This document shows, in pieces, positions 33,904-43,377 of a DNA stretch of 64,000 bases. Numbering within the stretch: position 1 is the first letter of the stretch; every line of letters starts with the position of its first letter. Where the stretch lies: the NCBI RefSeq assembly GCF_000384295.1, contig NZ_KB913037.1, positions 6,134,822 through 6,198,821 of the forward strand, written 5' to 3'. A program made the translations under genes and the position numbers. The stretch comes from Amycolatopsis balhimycina FH 1894. Its GTDB lineage: Bacteria; Actinomycetota; Actinomycetes; Mycobacteriales; Pseudonocardiaceae. A model generated the notes under the pieces. The model was not told where the DNA came from. It saw nothing but the letters and a program-made list of their open reading frames with translations, and ran no database searches.

Positions 33904-34446
33904 TCAGTGGTCCAGGCCGCGCCGGTGGTCGCGGTAGGAGTCGCGCAGCTCGCGCCGGCGCTCCCGGTCGCGCAGGTGCCGGTCGCGACGGTCGCGGTCG
34001 CGGTGGTGGTCGTGCCCGTGTCCCCACATCGCGCGGCCGAAGACGCTCAGCCCGATCGGGAGGAGGATCAGCGTCCCGTGCACCACGCCGGTCGCGATCA
34101 GCGCGATCGTGGCGATCCAGACCAGCGGCAGGAACCCGGTGATGAACCGCTGGGCGGGCGACCACTGCGCCGGCGGCGCCGCCGGATGCTGCGGCGCCGG
34201 CGCGGCATCGGGCCGGGGTGGCGCAACGGCCTGCGGGGCGTCTTCGTAACGCGGGTGCGGGACCGGCAGGTCCGCGAAGATCTCGCCGAGCTCGCCGCGC
34301 GTCTTGGCCGCGGTGATCCGGGCCGAGCGCTCGCCGTACTCGTCGATGTCGATCCGGCCCGCGGTCATGTGCTCGCCGAGCGCGGACAGCGCGGATTCGC
34401 GGTTCTGGTCGCTGATCCGCAGCTGCGGAGACGGGACTTCGGTCAC
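33904..34446 (-). CDS. DUF1707 membrane protein with His/Arg/Asp-rich tail
   Basis: This 180-residue protein has DUF1707 at residues 9-55 (LRISDQNRESALSALGEHMT, then IDIDEYGERSARITAAKTRG), a Pro/Ala linker and two membrane helices (FLPLVWIATIALIATGVVHG, TLILLPIGLSVFGRAM). The last 38 residues are almost only His, Arg, Asp and Glu (HGHDHHRDRDRRDRHLRDRE onward), an unusual low-complexity tail that could bind metal or nucleic acid. The GTG start at 34446 lies 56 bp from the accA3 stop on the same strand. Confidence 0.8.
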   Translation of the reverse strand: MTEVPSPQLRISDQNRESALSALGEHMTAGRIDIDEYGERSARITAAKTRGELGEIFADLPVPHPRYEDAPQAVAPPRPDAAPAPQHPAAPPAQWSPAQRFITGFLPLVWIATIALIATGVVHGTLILLPIGLSVFGRAMWGHGHDHHRDRDRRDRHLRDRERRRELRDSYRDHRRGLDH

Positions 34447-34502
34447 GTAGTCGATGGTAGGCCGCCCCGGGGGCGGCCCACCACGACATCCGTCACGAAC
34501 TC

Positions 34503-36293
34503 CTACTTGATCTCGAGAAGCTGCGTGCCCTGCGTCACGGCCGCGCCGACCTCGACCGAAAGGCCGGTGACGGTGCCCGCTTTGTGTGCGGTGACCGGGT
34601 TCTCCATCTTCATCGCCTCGAGGACGACGATCAACTCACCGGCTTCGACCGTCTGGCCCTCTTCGACGGCCACCTTCACGATCGTGCCCTGCATCGGCGC
34701 CGTGACGGCGTCGCCGCTCACCGCCGCCTTCGTGCCGCCGGCGCGCTTGCGCGGCTTCGCCTTGACGGCGGTGCCGCCCCCGCTGCCTTCGAGCGCGAAC
34801 CCGCCCGGCAGCGACACCTCGAGGCGGCGCCCGCCGACCTCGACGACGACGTTCTGCCGTGGTTCCTCTTCGGCGGCTTCGACGTCCGGCGCCACGAACG
34901 GCTCGATCTTGTTGTCGAACTCCGTCTCGATCCAGCGGGTGTGCACGCTGAAGCCGGTTTCGTCGCCGATGAACGCCGGGTCGTTCACGATCACGCGGTC
35001 GAACGGCAGCACCGTCGCCATGCCTTCGACGACCATCTCGGCGAGGGCACGGCGGCTGCGCTCGAGGGCGTTGTTCCGGTCCGAGCCGGTGACGATCAGC
35101 TTCGCCAGCATCGAGTCGAACTGCCCGCCGATGACGCTGCCGGACTCGACGCCGGAGTCGACGCGCACGCCCGGCCCGCTCGGCGCGACGAACTTCGTCA
35201 CCGTGCCCGGCGCGGGCAGGAAGCCGCGGCCGGCGTCCTCGCCGTTGATGCGGAACTCGATCGAGTGGCCGCGCGGCTCGGGGTCTTCGGTGATCCGCAG
35301 CTTCTCGCCGCGCGCGATGCGGAACATCTCGCGAACCAGATCGAGCCCGGTCGTCTCCTCCGACACCGGGTGTTCGACCTGCAGCCGGGTGTTGACCTCG
35401 AGAAAGGAGATCGTGCCGTCGACGGCGACGAGGTACTCGACCGTGCCGGCGCCGTAGTAGCCGGCTTCCTTGCAGATCGCCTTCGCCGACTCGTGGATGC
35501 GCTTGCGCTGATCGTCGCTCAGGAACGGCGCGGGCGCCTCCTCGACGAGCTTCTGGTGCCGCCGCTGCAGCGAGCAGTCGCGGGTGCCGACGACGATCGC
35601 GGTCCCGTGCATGTCGGCCAGCACCTGCGCCTCGACGTGCCGCGGCTTGTCCAGGTACCGCTCGACGAAGCACTCGCCGCGGCCGAACGCGGCGACCGCC
35701 TCGCGGGTGGCCGACTCGAACAGCTCGGGGATCTCTTCGCGGGTGCGCGCGACCTTCAGGCCGCGGCCGCCGCCGCCGAACGCGGCCTTGATGGCCACCG
35801 GCAGGCCGTGCTCGTCCGCGAACGCGATGATCTCGGAGGCGTCCTTGACCGGTTCCTTGGTGCCCGGCACCAGCGGCGCGCCCGCGCGCATGGCGATGTG
35901 GCGGGCGGTGACCTTGTCACCGAGGTCGCGGATGGCCTGCGGGCCCGGCCCGATCCAGGTCAGCCCGGCGTCGAGGACGGCCTGGGCGAAGTCCGCGTTC
36001 TCGGAGAGGAAGCCGTAGCCCGGGTGCACCGAGTCGGCGCCCGAGCGCTTGGCGGCTTCCAGGAGCTTGTCGAAGTTCAGGTAGCTCTCGGCGGCCGTGG
36101 TGCCGCCGAGCGCGAAGGCTTCGTCGGCCAAGCGGACGTGGGGCGCGTCGCGATCCGGGTCCGCGTAAACCGCGACGCTGGCCAGGCCAGCGTCTTTGGC
36201 GGCCCTGATGACGCGTACCGCGATTTCGCCACGGTTGGCGACCAGGATCTTGGTCACCGGACCACCCGTGGATTCGCCGACCTGCTCGGCCAC
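34503..36293 (-). CDS. accA3: Acyl-CoA carboxylase alpha subunit (biotin carboxylase plus BCCP)
   Basis: This 596-residue biotin-dependent subunit has an N-terminal biotin carboxylase domain ([23 protein letters not shown]-grasp region [49 protein letters not shown]). A biotin carboxyl carrier domain ends the protein, with K562 in EAMKMEN as biotin site. It serves acetyl- and propionyl-CoA carboxylases together with AccD-type subunits; accD5 and accE lie 12 kb away in this window. The GTG at 36293 follows GGAGG at 7-bp spacing, which favours it over a later GTG before [10 protein letters not shown]. Confidence 0.96.
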   Translation of the reverse strand: MAEQVGESTGGPVTKILVANRGEIAVRVIRAAKDAGLASVAVYADPDRDAPHVRLADEAFALGGTTAAESYLNFDKLLEAAKRSGADSVHPGYGFLSENADFAQAVLDAGLTWIGPGPQAIRDLGDKVTARHIAMRAGAPLVPGTKEPVKDASEIIAFADEHGLPVAIKAAFGGGGRGLKVARTREEIPELFESATREAVAAFGRGECFVERYLDKPRHVEAQVLADMHGTAIVVGTRDCSLQRRHQKLVEEAPAPFLSDDQRKRIHESAKAICKEAGYYGAGTVEYLVAVDGTISFLEVNTRLQVEHPVSEETTGLDLVREMFRIARGEKLRITEDPEPRGHSIEFRINGEDAGRGFLPAPGTVTKFVAPSGPGVRVDSGVESGSVIGGQFDSMLAKLIVTGSDRNNALERSRRALAEMVVEGMATVLPFDRVIVNDPAFIGDETGFSVHTRWIETEFDNKIEPFVAPDVEAAEEEPRQNVVVEVGGRRLEVSLPGGFALEGSGGGTAVKAKPRKRAGGTKAAVSGDAVTAPMQGTIVKVAVEEGQTVEAGELIVVLEAMKMENPVTAHKAGTVTGLSVEVGAAVTQGTQLLEIK

Positions 36294-36399
36294 CCCGCAC
36301 CTCCTGCGTCCGACAGCTGCATTGCTGACCGCCCACGCGGCATCACGGAAGTCTACGGATATGACGTCGTGAGTCTCTGGAGTGAGAGGTGAACCACGC

Positions 36400-36705
36400 T
36401 CAGACGTGCACGGGGCGGTGGCGCAGGTCCTCGGGCAGCGGCGAGTCGAGCACGATCACGTCGTACGGGTTCGCCGAATGGACCAGGCCCAGGTGCTCGG
36501 TGTTCACCAGGACCCACGGCTGGTGCTCGCCGCAGCAGTCGATCAGCCGGTCCAGCGCGGTGAACGCGACCAGCGCGGTGCGGCCGTCCGGCGTGCGGCG
36601 CAGCTCGATCGACGCGCCTTCGGTCTCGGTGCTGACCGGGCCGGTGGGGAGGTACAGGGCCGGCGGAAGGTTCGGGTTCGTCACCGGGACAACATAGACG
36701 GACAC
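36400..36705 (-). CDS. SAV_915-type/SseB-like small protein
   Basis: This 101-residue soluble protein has the pattern [40 protein letters not shown] and [11 protein letters not shown]. It resembles the short SseB-domain-like proteins of actinobacteria annotated as SAV_915 family. No catalytic residue or membrane segment is seen, and the function is unknown. It lies upstream of accA3 on the same strand with a 106-bp gap and is probably a separate unit. Confidence 0.68.
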   Translation of the reverse strand: MSVYVVPVTNPNLPPALYLPTGPVSTETEGASIELRRTPDGRTALVAFTALDRLIDCCGEHQPWVLVNTEHLGLVHSANPYDVIVLDSPLPEDLRHRPVHV

Positions 36706-36750
36706 GCTCCGCTAGTTGTGACCCCGTCGGGCACCCGGGCTTTGGGGGGT

Positions 36751-36797
36751 CCGTGGGGGCGGCGCCCCCACGGGCGGGGTACGGGGGTTGCACCCCC
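36751..36797. other. Two GC-rich hairpins
   Basis: CCGTGGGGGC (36751-36760) pairs perfectly with GCCCCCACGG (36764-36773), and GGGGG (36783-36787) pairs with CCCCC (36793-36797). They lie in the divergent spacer 36706-36866, which otherwise shows only the promoter-like TACGCT at 36854. Confidence 0.5.
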
Positions 36798-36866
36798 GGG
36801 GGATTCAGTCACATCGCGACGGGGCGCCGCCGACAGACGCTCGCGAAGCGGCTTACGCTCTGTCTT

Positions 36867-37589
36867 ATGCGGACTACGGCAGCGCGGACGCCCCGGTCGG
36901 CGCTGCTCACCGCGGTGCTGGCCGCGGTGGTGACCGTCGGCGCGATCGGCGCGGTGTTCCTGCTGCGGCCGCGGCCGGAGGCGCCCGCCGGGGCGGCCGA
37001 ACCCGCGGCCGCGCCGATCGCACCGGCGCTGACCTGCGGGGGCAGCCCGTGCCGCGAGCTCGCGGCGGTGACGGTCGGGGGCACGCCCGTGGTGCTGCTG
37101 ACCGACTCGGCGGGGGGTGCGGCGCGGCTGCGCGTCGGTCCCGAGCCGGGAACGGTCTTCGAGCTGTCGATCGCCCAGCTCGGCGTGCGGCTGGACCAGA
37201 ACTCGCTGCGCTGCATCGACGGCGCGGCCCCGGCGTGCCTGGTCCGCGGCGACGCCGGTGCCGACGGCAGGACCGCCTACGGCGAGCTCCTCGTCGGCAG
37301 CGGGGGAGTGTGGCGCGACCCGGGCAAGCCGTACTACGCGGACGCCGGGACGCTGTCGCTCTACGACGTGACGGCCGACGGCCGCCCGGACGTGATCGTG
37401 GTCCGCCACGACTGCCCGGGCTCGCTGGCCGGCACCCCGAAGTGCGCGGCGGCGCCGGTGCTGGGCGAGGTGTACGACCTGGTGGGCCGGTCGGTCGGCT
37501 GCACGCGGCGGGTGACGTCACCCTCGGACCTGCGCGGCTGGCCGGACATCCGCCTCACCCGCGCCGACCTCCGCGCCTGCCCGTCCTGA
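36867..37589 (+). CDS. Membrane-anchored extracellular protein of unknown function
   Basis: This 240-residue protein has an N-terminal membrane helix (LLTAVLAAVVTVGAIGAVFL) and a Pro/Ala-rich linker. An extracellular domain with six Cys residues (CGGSPC, CIDGAAPAC, HDCPG, KCAAAP, GCTRR, ACPS) suggests several disulfides. The stretch YDVTADGRPDVIVVRHDC resembles FG-GAP/VCBS-type Asp-rich repeats. The ATG at 36867 is favoured because TACGCT ends about 7 bp before it, fitting a leaderless transcript; no ribosome site is seen for it. The stop lies 5 bp before a perfect palindrome. Confidence 0.7.
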   Translation: MRTTAARTPRSALLTAVLAAVVTVGAIGAVFLLRPRPEAPAGAAEPAAAPIAPALTCGGSPCRELAAVTVGGTPVVLLTDSAGGAARLRVGPEPGTVFELSIAQLGVRLDQNSLRCIDGAAPACLVRGDAGADGRTAYGELLVGSGGVWRDPGKPYYADAGTLSLYDVTADGRPDVIVVRHDCPGSLAGTPKCAAAPVLGEVYDLVGRSVGCTRRVTSPSDLRGWPDIRLTRADLRACPS

Positions 37590-37594
37590 AACGC

Positions 37595-37643
37595 CGTGAA
37601 GGCCACCTTCAGGAACTTCAAGTTCCTGAAGGTGGCCTTCACG
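37595..37643. repeat. Perfect 24-bp-arm palindrome, variant copy
   Basis: Arms 37595-37618 and 37620-37643 (beginning CGTGAAGGCCACCTTCAGGA) are fully complementary around one base. Position by position the arm matches the 2526/55674 element at 19 of 24 bases, and each difference is mirrored in the other arm. It lies between two convergent stop codons (37589 and 37653). Confidence 0.9.
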
Positions 37644-37652
37644 CACTTGCGG

Positions 37653-39005
37653 TCAGGCGGGGGCGGGTTCCGCGTGGCGGGCCGTCGAGCCGTCGTCGCT
37701 GTGCAGCGGGTTGTCGGTGGGGGAGTCGAGGACGTCGTCGTCGAGGAGGCCTTCGCTGCGCGCCACGATCGTCGGCACCACGATCTGACCCGCGACGTTC
37801 GTCGCCGTGCGCATCATGTCCATGATCGGGTTGACCGAGTAGATCAGCGCCAGGCCCAGCGCCACCTGCTTGGCGTCGAGGCCGATGAACGACGTCGTCA
37901 GCGTGAACGCCGTCAGCCAGCCGGTGGTCCCGGCGGTCGCCAGCGCGCCGACCACCGCGACCACGACGATGCCGACGTACTGCCAGAAGTTCAGTGACAC
38001 CCCGGCCAGGTTCGCGACGAAGATCGCCGCGATCGCCGGGAAGACCGCCGCGCAGCCGTCCATTTTGGTCGCGCTGCCGAGCGGGGTCGCGAAGGCCGCG
38101 TACGCCGGCTGGACACCGAGGTTCACCGCGGACTGGCGGGTCAGCGGCAGTGTCGCGGCCGAAGACTGCGAAGCGAACGCGAACTGGATCGCCGTGCCCG
38201 CCTTGGCGAAGAACTTCAGCGGGCTGACCTTCGCCACGAACTGCAGCAGGATCGGGTAGACGACGAACAGCACGAGCAGGCAGCCGACGTACACCGCGAG
38301 CGTGGTGGAGAACAGCGGCCGGAACAGCGCATCGCCGTAGTTCGACACCGCCGCGCCGATCAGGCCGACGATGCCGATCGGGGCGAGCCGGACGATCCAG
38401 CCGAGGTAGCGCTGGATGATCTCGAACACGCTCGTCGTGAAGTCCACGAACGGTTTCGCCTTGTCACCGAGGCTGTAGGCGGCGGCACCGATGACCAGCG
38501 CCAGGAACAGCACCTGCAGCGTCTCGCCGTCGGAGAACGCTTTCACGAAGTTCTGCGGCAGCAGCCCGTCGACGAACGCGTCCCACGAGCCCCAGTGGTC
38601 GACGCTCTTCGCGGCTTTGTCGGCGTTCTTGGCGGTCGCCTCGACGCCGCCGAGGCCCCCGGCACCGGGGTTGAAGATCCGGCCGATCGCGATGCCGATC
38701 AACGACGCGATGAAGGACGTGATCGCGAACCACAGCACCGTCTTGCCGCCGAGGCGTGCGGCGGTGCGCCCGCCGCCGAGGCCGCGGAGGCTGTTGATGC
38801 CGACCACGATCGCCGTGAAGACCAGCGGGATCACCGCGATCTGCAGCAGCGTGGTGAAGATCGTGCCGATCTGGTCGAGGAGGTCGGTCAGCCAGCCTGC
38901 CTCGGTCTGCCGCGCGACGACACCGAGGACGGCACCGACGACGAGAGAGCCGAGAACCGCGGCCGCGAACACCCGCGGCTTGGTGTATGTCCGTACGAAA
39001 GACAC
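37653..39005 (-). CDS. Dicarboxylate/amino acid:cation symporter (DAACS)
   Basis: This 450-residue secondary transporter of the GltP/DctA family takes up glutamate, aspartate or C4-dicarboxylates with protons or sodium. Eight helices and two re-entrant loops are expected. The serine-rich loop appears as FAFASQSSAATLPLTRQSAV, and the last core region as AFTLTTSFIGLDAKQVALGL plus NPIMDMMRTATNVAGQ. NPIMDMMRT is the family substrate/cation motif (usually DxxRT). It is a single gene; the 100-bp spacer to maf presumably holds its promoter. Confidence 0.9.
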   Translation of the reverse strand: MSFVRTYTKPRVFAAAVLGSLVVGAVLGVVARQTEAGWLTDLLDQIGTIFTTLLQIAVIPLVFTAIVVGINSLRGLGGGRTAARLGGKTVLWFAITSFIASLIGIAIGRIFNPGAGGLGGVEATAKNADKAAKSVDHWGSWDAFVDGLLPQNFVKAFSDGETLQVLFLALVIGAAAYSLGDKAKPFVDFTTSVFEIIQRYLGWIVRLAPIGIVGLIGAAVSNYGDALFRPLFSTTLAVYVGCLLVLFVVYPILLQFVAKVSPLKFFAKAGTAIQFAFASQSSAATLPLTRQSAVNLGVQPAYAAFATPLGSATKMDGCAAVFPAIAAIFVANLAGVSLNFWQYVGIVVVAVVGALATAGTTGWLTAFTLTTSFIGLDAKQVALGLALIYSVNPIMDMMRTATNVAGQIVVPTIVARSEGLLDDDVLDSPTDNPLHSDDGSTARHAEPAPA

Positions 39006-39105
39006 GGGGCGACTCCGGTGCTCGAAAGTTTCCAGTCTTGCCGGGTAAAGAGAACGTTAGGCAAGAGAGGACTCTTCCGGATCACCCGTTCGTGTGGCGC
39101 CTTTC

Positions 39106-39735
39106 TCAGGATGCGGGAGGCCGCCAGAGATCGACGACGCTGACGCCGACCTCGGCCAGCAGCCGGCGCGTCAGCGGCAGGCTGATGCCGATGACGCTCG
39201 TGTGGCCGCCGTCTAGTCCTTCGACGAACCAGCCGCCCAGGCCGTCGATCGTGAAGCCACCGGCGACGTGGAGCGGCTCCCCGCTGGCGACGTAGGCGTC
39301 GATCTCGGCCGCGCTCGGCGTGCCGAACCGGACGGTGGTCGATTCCCAGCCGGACGCCTCCTTCGCGCGCGTCCCGCCGTCGAGCCGGACGACCGCGTGC
39401 CCGGTGAGGAGTTCACCGGATGTCCCCGCCATCGCGGCCCAGCGGCGGCGCGCGATGTCCGGCGAGCCCGGCTTGCCGACCATCTGCCCGCCGATGTTCA
39501 GCATCGAGTCGCAGGCGACGACGACGGCGTCCGGATGGGTCGCGGCGACCTTGTCGAGGACCGCCTCGGCCTTGGCCGCGGCGAGGGCGGCGACCAGCTC
39601 CGGCGGCGACGGATCGGTCAGGGCGGCGGCGACGGCGTCCTCGTCGACGCCGGAGACGAACACGGCGGGATCGAGGCCCGCGGAGCGCAGGAGGGCGAGC
39701 CGGGCGGGGGACTGGGAGGCGAGGACGAACTGCAC
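39106..39735 (-). CDS. maf: Maf-family nucleotide pyrophosphatase
   Basis: This 209-residue house-cleaning NTP pyrophosphatase hydrolyses non-canonical or pyrimidine NTPs to NMP and PPi. FVLASQSPARLALLRSAG carries the SxxR site. VVACDSMLNIGG holds the conserved Asp, and GKPGSPDIARRRW, then VASGEPLHVAGGFTIDGLGG and GGHTSVIGISLP, are typical. In Mycobacterium maf (Rv3282) sits between accE5 and accA3, which agrees with its place here. It diverges from the GH3 gene. Confidence 0.93.
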   Translation of the reverse strand: MQFVLASQSPARLALLRSAGLDPAVFVSGVDEDAVAAALTDPSPPELVAALAAAKAEAVLDKVAATHPDAVVVACDSMLNIGGQMVGKPGSPDIARRRWAAMAGTSGELLTGHAVVRLDGGTRAKEASGWESTTVRFGTPSAAEIDAYVASGEPLHVAGGFTIDGLGGWFVEGLDGGHTSVIGISLPLTRRLLAEVGVSVVDLWRPPAS

Positions 39736-39846
39736 GACTGAAACTTACTTGACCAGGCGGCCGTCACCGAATTGTGACCGTCGCCACTTCGCGGGAGAGT
39801 TATTTTGTTGTGGCTCGCAACATATCGATCGTCTCCGGAGAGACCA

Positions 39847-41694
39847 ATGCTGCTCCTCCGCACCACGAGATCATTGCGAACCACTGTCCTGGCAGGCCTG
39901 CTCCTAGCGGGCACGGCTCTCTTGCCGATGGCGTCCGCGTCCGCGACGCCGCTCTACAAGAACCCCCAGGCCACAGTGTCCGACCGCGTCGAGGACCTGA
40001 TGGCGCGGATGACGCTCGACGACAAGATCGGGCAGATGACCGAGGGCGAGCGCGGGGCCGCGACGCCCGCCCAGTCCGCCGCCGCCCGGCTCGGCTCCAT
40101 CCTCTCCGGCGGCGGTTCCACGCCGGCGCCGAACACGCCGGCCGGGTGGGCGGACATGATCGACGCCTACCAGCGCGCGGCGACGTCGACCGGCCTCGGC
40201 ATCCCGATCGTCTACGGCTCCGACACCGTGCACGGCCACAACAACGCCTACGGCGCCACGGTCTTCCCGCACAACATCGGCCTGGGGGCCGCCAACGACC
40301 CGGCGCTGGTCCGGCAGATCGGCGCCGTCACCGCCGACGAGGCCGCCGCCACCGGCGTCAAGTGGGGCTTCGCGCCCTGCCTGTGCGTCGCCCGCGACGA
40401 CCGCTGGGGCCGCACGTACGAGTCCTTCGGCGAGATCCCCGCCAACGCCGTCGCGAACTCCGTGGTCATCGAGGGCCTGCAGGGCAGCTCGCTCGGCGCT
40501 TCGACGTCGATCATGGCCACGGCCAAGCACTTCATCGGCGACGGCGGCACCACCGGCGGCGTCGACCAGGGCAACACCCAGATCGGCCTCGACGAGCTGC
40601 GGACGATCCACCTGCCGCCGTTCCAGGCCGCGGTCGACCACGGCGTCGGCTCGGTGATGATCAGCTACAACAGCTGGAACGGCGTCAAGGACCACGGCAA
40701 CAAGTTCCTGATCACCGACCTGCTCAAGGGCGAGCTGCACTTCTCCGGGTACGTGATCTCGGACTGGAACGGCATCGACCAGATCGACGGGCAGTCCGGC
40801 TTCACCCCGGCCGAGGTCAGCCAGGCCGTCAACGCCGGCATCGACATGGTCATGGTCCCGAACGACTACCTGAAGTTCATCAGCACGCTGAAGGCGGAAG
40901 TCCTCAACGGACACGTCCCGATGGCGCGCATCGACGACGCCAACCGGCGGATCCTCACGAAGAAGTTCGAGCTCGGCCTGTTCGAGCACCCGTACACCGA
41001 TCGCTCGCTGCAGAAGGACTTCGGCAGCGCGGCGCACCACGCGCTGGCGCGGCAGGCGGCGCGCGAGTCGCAGGTGCTGCTGAAGAACGACGGCGTGCTG
41101 CCGCTGGCCAAGACCGACAACAAGATCTTCGTGGCCGGGAAGAACGCGAACGACCTGGGCAACCAGGCGGGCGGCTGGACGCTCACCTGGCAGGGCCGGA
41201 GCGGCGAGCGGGTCATCCCTGGCACGACGATCCTCGACGGCATCAAAGCGGGTGCCGGGAAGGGTACGGGAGTGACGTATGACCGTGCGGGTAACGGAAT
41301 CGGCGCCGGCTACAAGGTCGCGGTCGCCGTGGTGGGCGAAACGCCGTACGCCGAAGGGCAGGGAGACCGGCCGAACGGACTCGGCCTCGACGCCGAAGAC
41401 CTCGCCCTCATCGGCAAGCTGAAGGCCGCGCGGGTGCCCCTGGTCGTCGTGACCGTCTCGGGACGGCCGCTGGACATCGCCGCGCAGCTGCCTTCGTTCA
41501 ACGGCTTGGTGGCCGCCTGGCTGCCGGGGTCGGAAGGCGCCGGCGTCGCGGACGTGCTGTACGGCGACTACAACCCGGCCGGGAAGCTGAGCTTCACCTG
41601 GCCGACGAGCTCGTCGCAGGAACCGATCAACGCCGGTGACGGGAAGCAGGGCCTGTTCCCGTACGGGTACGGCTTGTCCTACCGCCGCCGCTAG
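39847..41694 (+). CDS. Secreted glycoside hydrolase family 3 (beta-glucosidase-type)
   Basis: This 615-residue exported enzyme has a signal peptide (LRTTVLAGLLLAGTALLPMA) and the GH3 barrel (RVEDLMARMTLDDKIGQMTE, YGSDTVHGHNNAYGATVFPH, KHFIGDGGT). The catalytic nucleophile is D306 in VISDWNGIDQID. The second alpha/beta domain contains VVGETPYAEGQGDRPNGLGL and WLPGSEGAGVADVLYGDYNP. It is expected to release glucose or xylose from beta-glycans outside the cell. The ATG at 39847 follows GGAGAG; the upstream start at 39805 would spoil the signal peptide. Confidence 0.92.
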   Translation: MLLLRTTRSLRTTVLAGLLLAGTALLPMASASATPLYKNPQATVSDRVEDLMARMTLDDKIGQMTEGERGAATPAQSAAARLGSILSGGGSTPAPNTPAGWADMIDAYQRAATSTGLGIPIVYGSDTVHGHNNAYGATVFPHNIGLGAANDPALVRQIGAVTADEAAATGVKWGFAPCLCVARDDRWGRTYESFGEIPANAVANSVVIEGLQGSSLGASTSIMATAKHFIGDGGTTGGVDQGNTQIGLDELRTIHLPPFQAAVDHGVGSVMISYNSWNGVKDHGNKFLITDLLKGELHFSGYVISDWNGIDQIDGQSGFTPAEVSQAVNAGIDMVMVPNDYLKFISTLKAEVLNGHVPMARIDDANRRILTKKFELGLFEHPYTDRSLQKDFGSAAHHALARQAARESQVLLKNDGVLPLAKTDNKIFVAGKNANDLGNQAGGWTLTWQGRSGERVIPGTTILDGIKAGAGKGTGVTYDRAGNGIGAGYKVAVAVVGETPYAEGQGDRPNGLGLDAEDLALIGKLKAARVPLVVVTVSGRPLDIAAQLPSFNGLVAAWLPGSEGAGVADVLYGDYNPAGKLSFTWPTSSSQEPINAGDGKQGLFPYGYGLSYRRR

Positions 41695-41715
41695 ACCACC
41701 GCTCCCGCGGTCCGT

Positions 41716-41758
41716 GCAGGCCCCCGCTCCGGTCCCGACACCCGGAGCGGGGGTCTGC
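41716..41758. terminator. Bidirectional hairpin terminator
   Basis: GCAGGCCCCCGCTCCGG (41716-41732) pairs with CCGGAGCGGGGGTCTGC (41742-41758) almost perfectly, between the convergent GH3 and MFS genes. Confidence 0.75.
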
Positions 41759-41763
41759 GCGGT

Positions 41764-43377
41764 TCAGGCCGCGGCCGTCTCGGGTGCCGCGGCCGGCGTG
41801 CTCCAGCGCGGCTCGACCTTCCGCATCACCGCCGCCGAAACCACGCCGAGCAGGAGCACGACCATCGGCAGCAGCATCGTCACGCGGGCCGCGTCGGTCA
41901 GTCCACTGTGGACTGCCTGGGTCGCCAGCTTCCCCGCCTGGGCGGCGATCTCCGCGGGCAGGCCGGGCATCGGCGACGGACCGCCCGCCGAACCGAACTC
42001 GCCCGCGCCCGCCGCGGCGTGAGCGATCCCTTCGGCGAACGGTGCCCGGTACTGCTCCGGCAGCTGCGTCGCCGCCTTCGTCGCTTCGTCGGCGATGGAC
42101 GCGCTGATCCGCGCCTGCAGCAGCACGCCGATCGCCGCGCTGCCCAGCACGCCGCCGACCTGGCGCGCGGTGTTGAAGATGCCGGACGCGGTCCCGGCCA
42201 GCCGCGGCTCGACCGACCCCATCGTCATGTTGCTCATCGGGGAGAAGATGCAGCCGATGCCGAGCCCGCACAACAGCAGCGCCGGGACGAAGCTCCACGG
42301 GCTGCTGTCCGGCGTCGCCTGCAGCGCGACGATTCCCAGCCCGGCGGCGAGCGCGGTGAGGCCGAACATCACCAGGTACTTGCCGTTCATCTTGTCCGAC
42401 AGGTTCCCGACGAACGGCGCCACGATCCCGGCCAGCAGCGACATCGGCGCGGTCAGCAGGCCCGCCGTCGTCGGGGTCAGGCCGAGCACGGACTGGATGT
42501 AGATGACCAGCGGCAGGAACATGCCGGTCATCGCGAAGCCGACGGTGGCCGCGGTGAGCGTCCCGGCCGAGAAGTTCCGGTTCGAGAACACCTGCAGCGG
42601 CAGCAGCGGCTCACGCTTGTTGACCCGCTGCCACAAGACGAACGCGACCATCAGCACCACGCCGGCACCGATGATCTCGAACACCGTGACGCCGCCGAAG
42701 ACCGTGCCCCAGTCGTACTGCTGGCCGTTCTGGACGCCGAACACGATGCACAGCAGCGCCGCGCTCGAGAGCAGGATGCCCAGCAGGTCGAACGCGTGCG
42801 CGTGCTTCGGCTGCCAGTCCGGCACCAGCAGCAGCGTGAGCACGATGGCGACCACGCCGATCGGCACGTTGACGAAGAAGATCCACTCCCAGCCGAAGTG
42901 GTCCACCAGCACGCCGCCGAGCAGCGGGCCCGCGATCGTCGCCAGCCCCGCGACGCCGCCCCACATGCCCATCGCCGGGCCGCGCTTCGACGGCGGGAAC
43001 AGGTGCGTGATGAACGCGAGCGTCTGCGGCGTCATCAGCGCGGCGCCGAGCCCCTGCACGGCCCGCGCGGCGATGAGCATTTCGACGTTGCCGGACAGGC
43101 CGCACCACAGCGACGCGCCGGTGAACACGACGAGCCCGGCGAGGAAGACGCGCTTCGGGCCGAAGCGGTCGCCGAGCCGGCTGGTGAACAGCATCGGCAC
43201 GGCGTAGGTCAGCAGGTAGACGCTGATCACCCAGACGATCGAGTTCAGCCCGGCGCCCAGTTCGCGCAGCATGGTCGGGATCGCGATCGAAACGATCGTC
43301 GTGTCGAGCAGGATCATGAAGAAACCCAGGCACAGCGCGCCGAGCGCGGCCCACGGGTTAGCTTGTCTTGCGTTCAT
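41764..43377 (-). CDS. MFS drug efflux transporter, DHA2 (EmrB/QacA) family
   Basis: This 537-residue proton-driven multidrug exporter should have 14 helices. Motif A is seen in FTSRLGDRFGPKRVFLAGL. Motif C-type glycines occur in GLATIAGPLLGGVLVDHFGW, and ILLDTTIVSIAIPTMLRELG is the typical first-helix signature of DHA2 pumps. Its start overlaps the end of the PadR gene by 20 bp, so regulator and pump are cotranscribed. This is the classic arrangement for a ligand-induced efflux pump. Confidence 0.93.
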   Translation of the reverse strand: MNARQANPWAALGALCLGFFMILLDTTIVSIAIPTMLRELGAGLNSIVWVISVYLLTYAVPMLFTSRLGDRFGPKRVFLAGLVVFTGASLWCGLSGNVEMLIAARAVQGLGAALMTPQTLAFITHLFPPSKRGPAMGMWGGVAGLATIAGPLLGGVLVDHFGWEWIFFVNVPIGVVAIVLTLLLVPDWQPKHAHAFDLLGILLSSAALLCIVFGVQNGQQYDWGTVFGGVTVFEIIGAGVVLMVAFVLWQRVNKREPLLPLQVFSNRNFSAGTLTAATVGFAMTGMFLPLVIYIQSVLGLTPTTAGLLTAPMSLLAGIVAPFVGNLSDKMNGKYLVMFGLTALAAGLGIVALQATPDSSPWSFVPALLLCGLGIGCIFSPMSNMTMGSVEPRLAGTASGIFNTARQVGGVLGSAAIGVLLQARISASIADEATKAATQLPEQYRAPFAEGIAHAAAGAGEFGSAGGPSPMPGLPAEIAAQAGKLATQAVHSGLTDAARVTMLLPMVVLLLGVVSAAVMRKVEPRWSTPAAAPETAAA

